This document shows positions 63,053-64,000 of a stretch of DNA of 64,000 nucleotides, piece after piece. The DNA is from Lycocorax pyrrhopterus obiensis. Lineage: Eukaryota > Chordata > Aves > Passeriformes > Paradisaeidae. Every line of letters begins with the position of its first letter. The stretch's first letter is position 1. The notes beneath the pieces were generated by a model. It saw only the letters and a list, made by a program, of their open reading frames with translations, was not told where the DNA came from and searched no databases. The stretch covers positions 86,736,237 to 86,800,236 of the forward strand of contig JACSVZ010000001.1 in NCBI GenBank assembly GCA_014706295.1, given 5' to 3'. The translations under genes and the position numbers were made by a program.

Positions 63053-64000
63053 CAGTGCAGTTTCCCCTTATCTCATAAGCTCTGCCAGAGGAATGAATTA
63101 CCCTAGTTCATTAAGACTCATTTTGAATTGTGGTGAGAGGTCACCACATAAGTCATCTCCAGTCTATTTTGTGAATAATATGGATTATGATAAAAGCTGG
63201 CTGGGAGGTTGAAGCCCAAGGATTTTGTTTTCTTTGTCCTTCAAGGTGGGTAGAATACAGGGTGGGGAAGCCCTGATCTGGACATTTCCTAGCACTGCAT
63301 AGTAGATTATAGAAAAGTCCTTTTGTTCTTTTTTTTTTTTTTAAACCCATGAATGGGTGACCTCTTGATCTCTCTGACCCCTTTATTTTTGCCATGAAAG
63401 AACTAAAACTAGCTGTGCCCATACAAAACCTTCTTTCACTTCAGTTTTCTCATGATTAAATTCCCTGCTGTGTTTTTGTTTAAGTGCTCTGATGCTGGCC
63501 TTTGGAATTGGGCAGATGTTTGACTCTTTGCAATGGTGCTTTTTTTTTTTTAGTTTAGTAGCGAGCTGCAGTTAAGGCATGTTTGTCCACATCAGGAATA
63601 AACGAGAAATGTTTCTACACTGGCATTCATGTCTCACCCTCTAAAAGTACTTTGCAGGTGGTACACTGGGATACAGTAATTGATAATTTGCATCAAAACT
63701 TACCTTGATGCACGGAATGCTGTACAAAATAAAACAAAGACTGCCTCCATGTTGAGTAGATGACTGGGAATATATTAATTACAGCTGTAATTAACTCTTC
63801 AGAACTAACCATGTCAAACATAGGTAATGGAGGGTAAGGTTGAAGGCAGATGGCATATGATCTATTTTGATAACTTTTGTGGAAATAAGTGGGAGCCAGC
63901 CATTGGGGAAAAGATGTGAAAATAATGTTGAAAAAAATGGATGTGCTTCAATTATCAGTTAGCGCTGTACATGCATAATCCCACTAGCTTTGTGAGAGCT
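63053..64000. other. Non-coding DNA with a notable palindrome
   Basis: No coding frame is recognised. T runs lie at 63327-63342 and 63540-63551, and an ATTTGCAT octamer at 63686-63693. The palindrome at 63775-63794 is listed separately. Confidence 0.5.
63775..63794. promoter_or_regulatory. 20-bp perfect palindrome: E-box within TAAT cores
   Basis: The exact palindrome TTAATTACAGCTGTAATTAA has the E-box CAGCTG at its centre and a TAATTA homeodomain-type core on each side. A dyad of this kind suits a bHLH dimer flanked by homeodomain proteins. The sequence is seen directly. That it works as a regulatory site is inference; there is no evidence of a nearby promoter. Confidence 0.45.

Noticed and set aside
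1..64000. A CRISPR array, bacterial operon, phage region or intact endogenous retrovirus
   Set aside because: No regularly spaced repeats, no dense operon-like coding, and no paired long terminal repeats or retroviral protein motifs were seen on either strand.

Overview
The window looks like non-coding nuclear DNA from a bird, possibly another archosaur or close sauropsid. The dominant repeats are 5'-truncated CR1 LINEs, most ending in the typical short tail related to ATTCTATG. I saw no mammalian Alu, B1 or L1, no bacterial operons, no CRISPR, and no rRNA or intact tRNA gene. The sequence is AT-rich by eye, with sparse simple repeats.

I find no exon or gene I can defend. Reading frames long enough to notice are either CR1 ORF2 remnants or open stretches of about chance length with no recognisable domain, so the window is probably intergenic or lies within very long introns.

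Layout: 1-3.6 kb holds two CR1 fragments in opposite orientation. 3.6-13.2 kb is mostly unique, with three short CR1 pieces, a long T run and an old MIR-type SINE on the minus strand near 11.9-12.0 kb. 13.25-14.57 kb is a cluster of three CR1s, including the longest and best-preserved one. A very old CR1 of a different lineage lies at 17.0-17.5 kb, and further CR1 pieces lie at 18.0, 19.0 and 20.0 kb. 20-34 kb is mostly unique, with one CR1 at 25.4 kb and several exact inverted repeats. 34-43 kb has five CR1 pieces and one curious stretch, 34.6-35.4 kb, open on both strands. 43-49.7 kb is CR1-free with an AT-rich satellite-like patch. 49.7-55.9 kb has four CR1s, the last again of the old lineage. 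56-64 kb has no CR1, but holds a tRNA-like (SINE-like) stretch on the minus strand at 63.0 kb and an exact 20-bp palindrome at 63.78 kb that centres an E-box between homeodomain-type cores.

The 22 CR1 pieces cover roughly 6 kb. Twelve lie on the plus strand and ten on the minus strand. Two age classes are visible: bird-type CR1s, and at least three elements of the older kind shared with turtles and crocodilians. I did not find a new biological system. The points most worth checking are the 63.78 kb palindrome, the two tRNA-derived SINE candidates, the exact hairpins at 25.7 and 33.4 kb, and the doubly open stretch at 35 kb.
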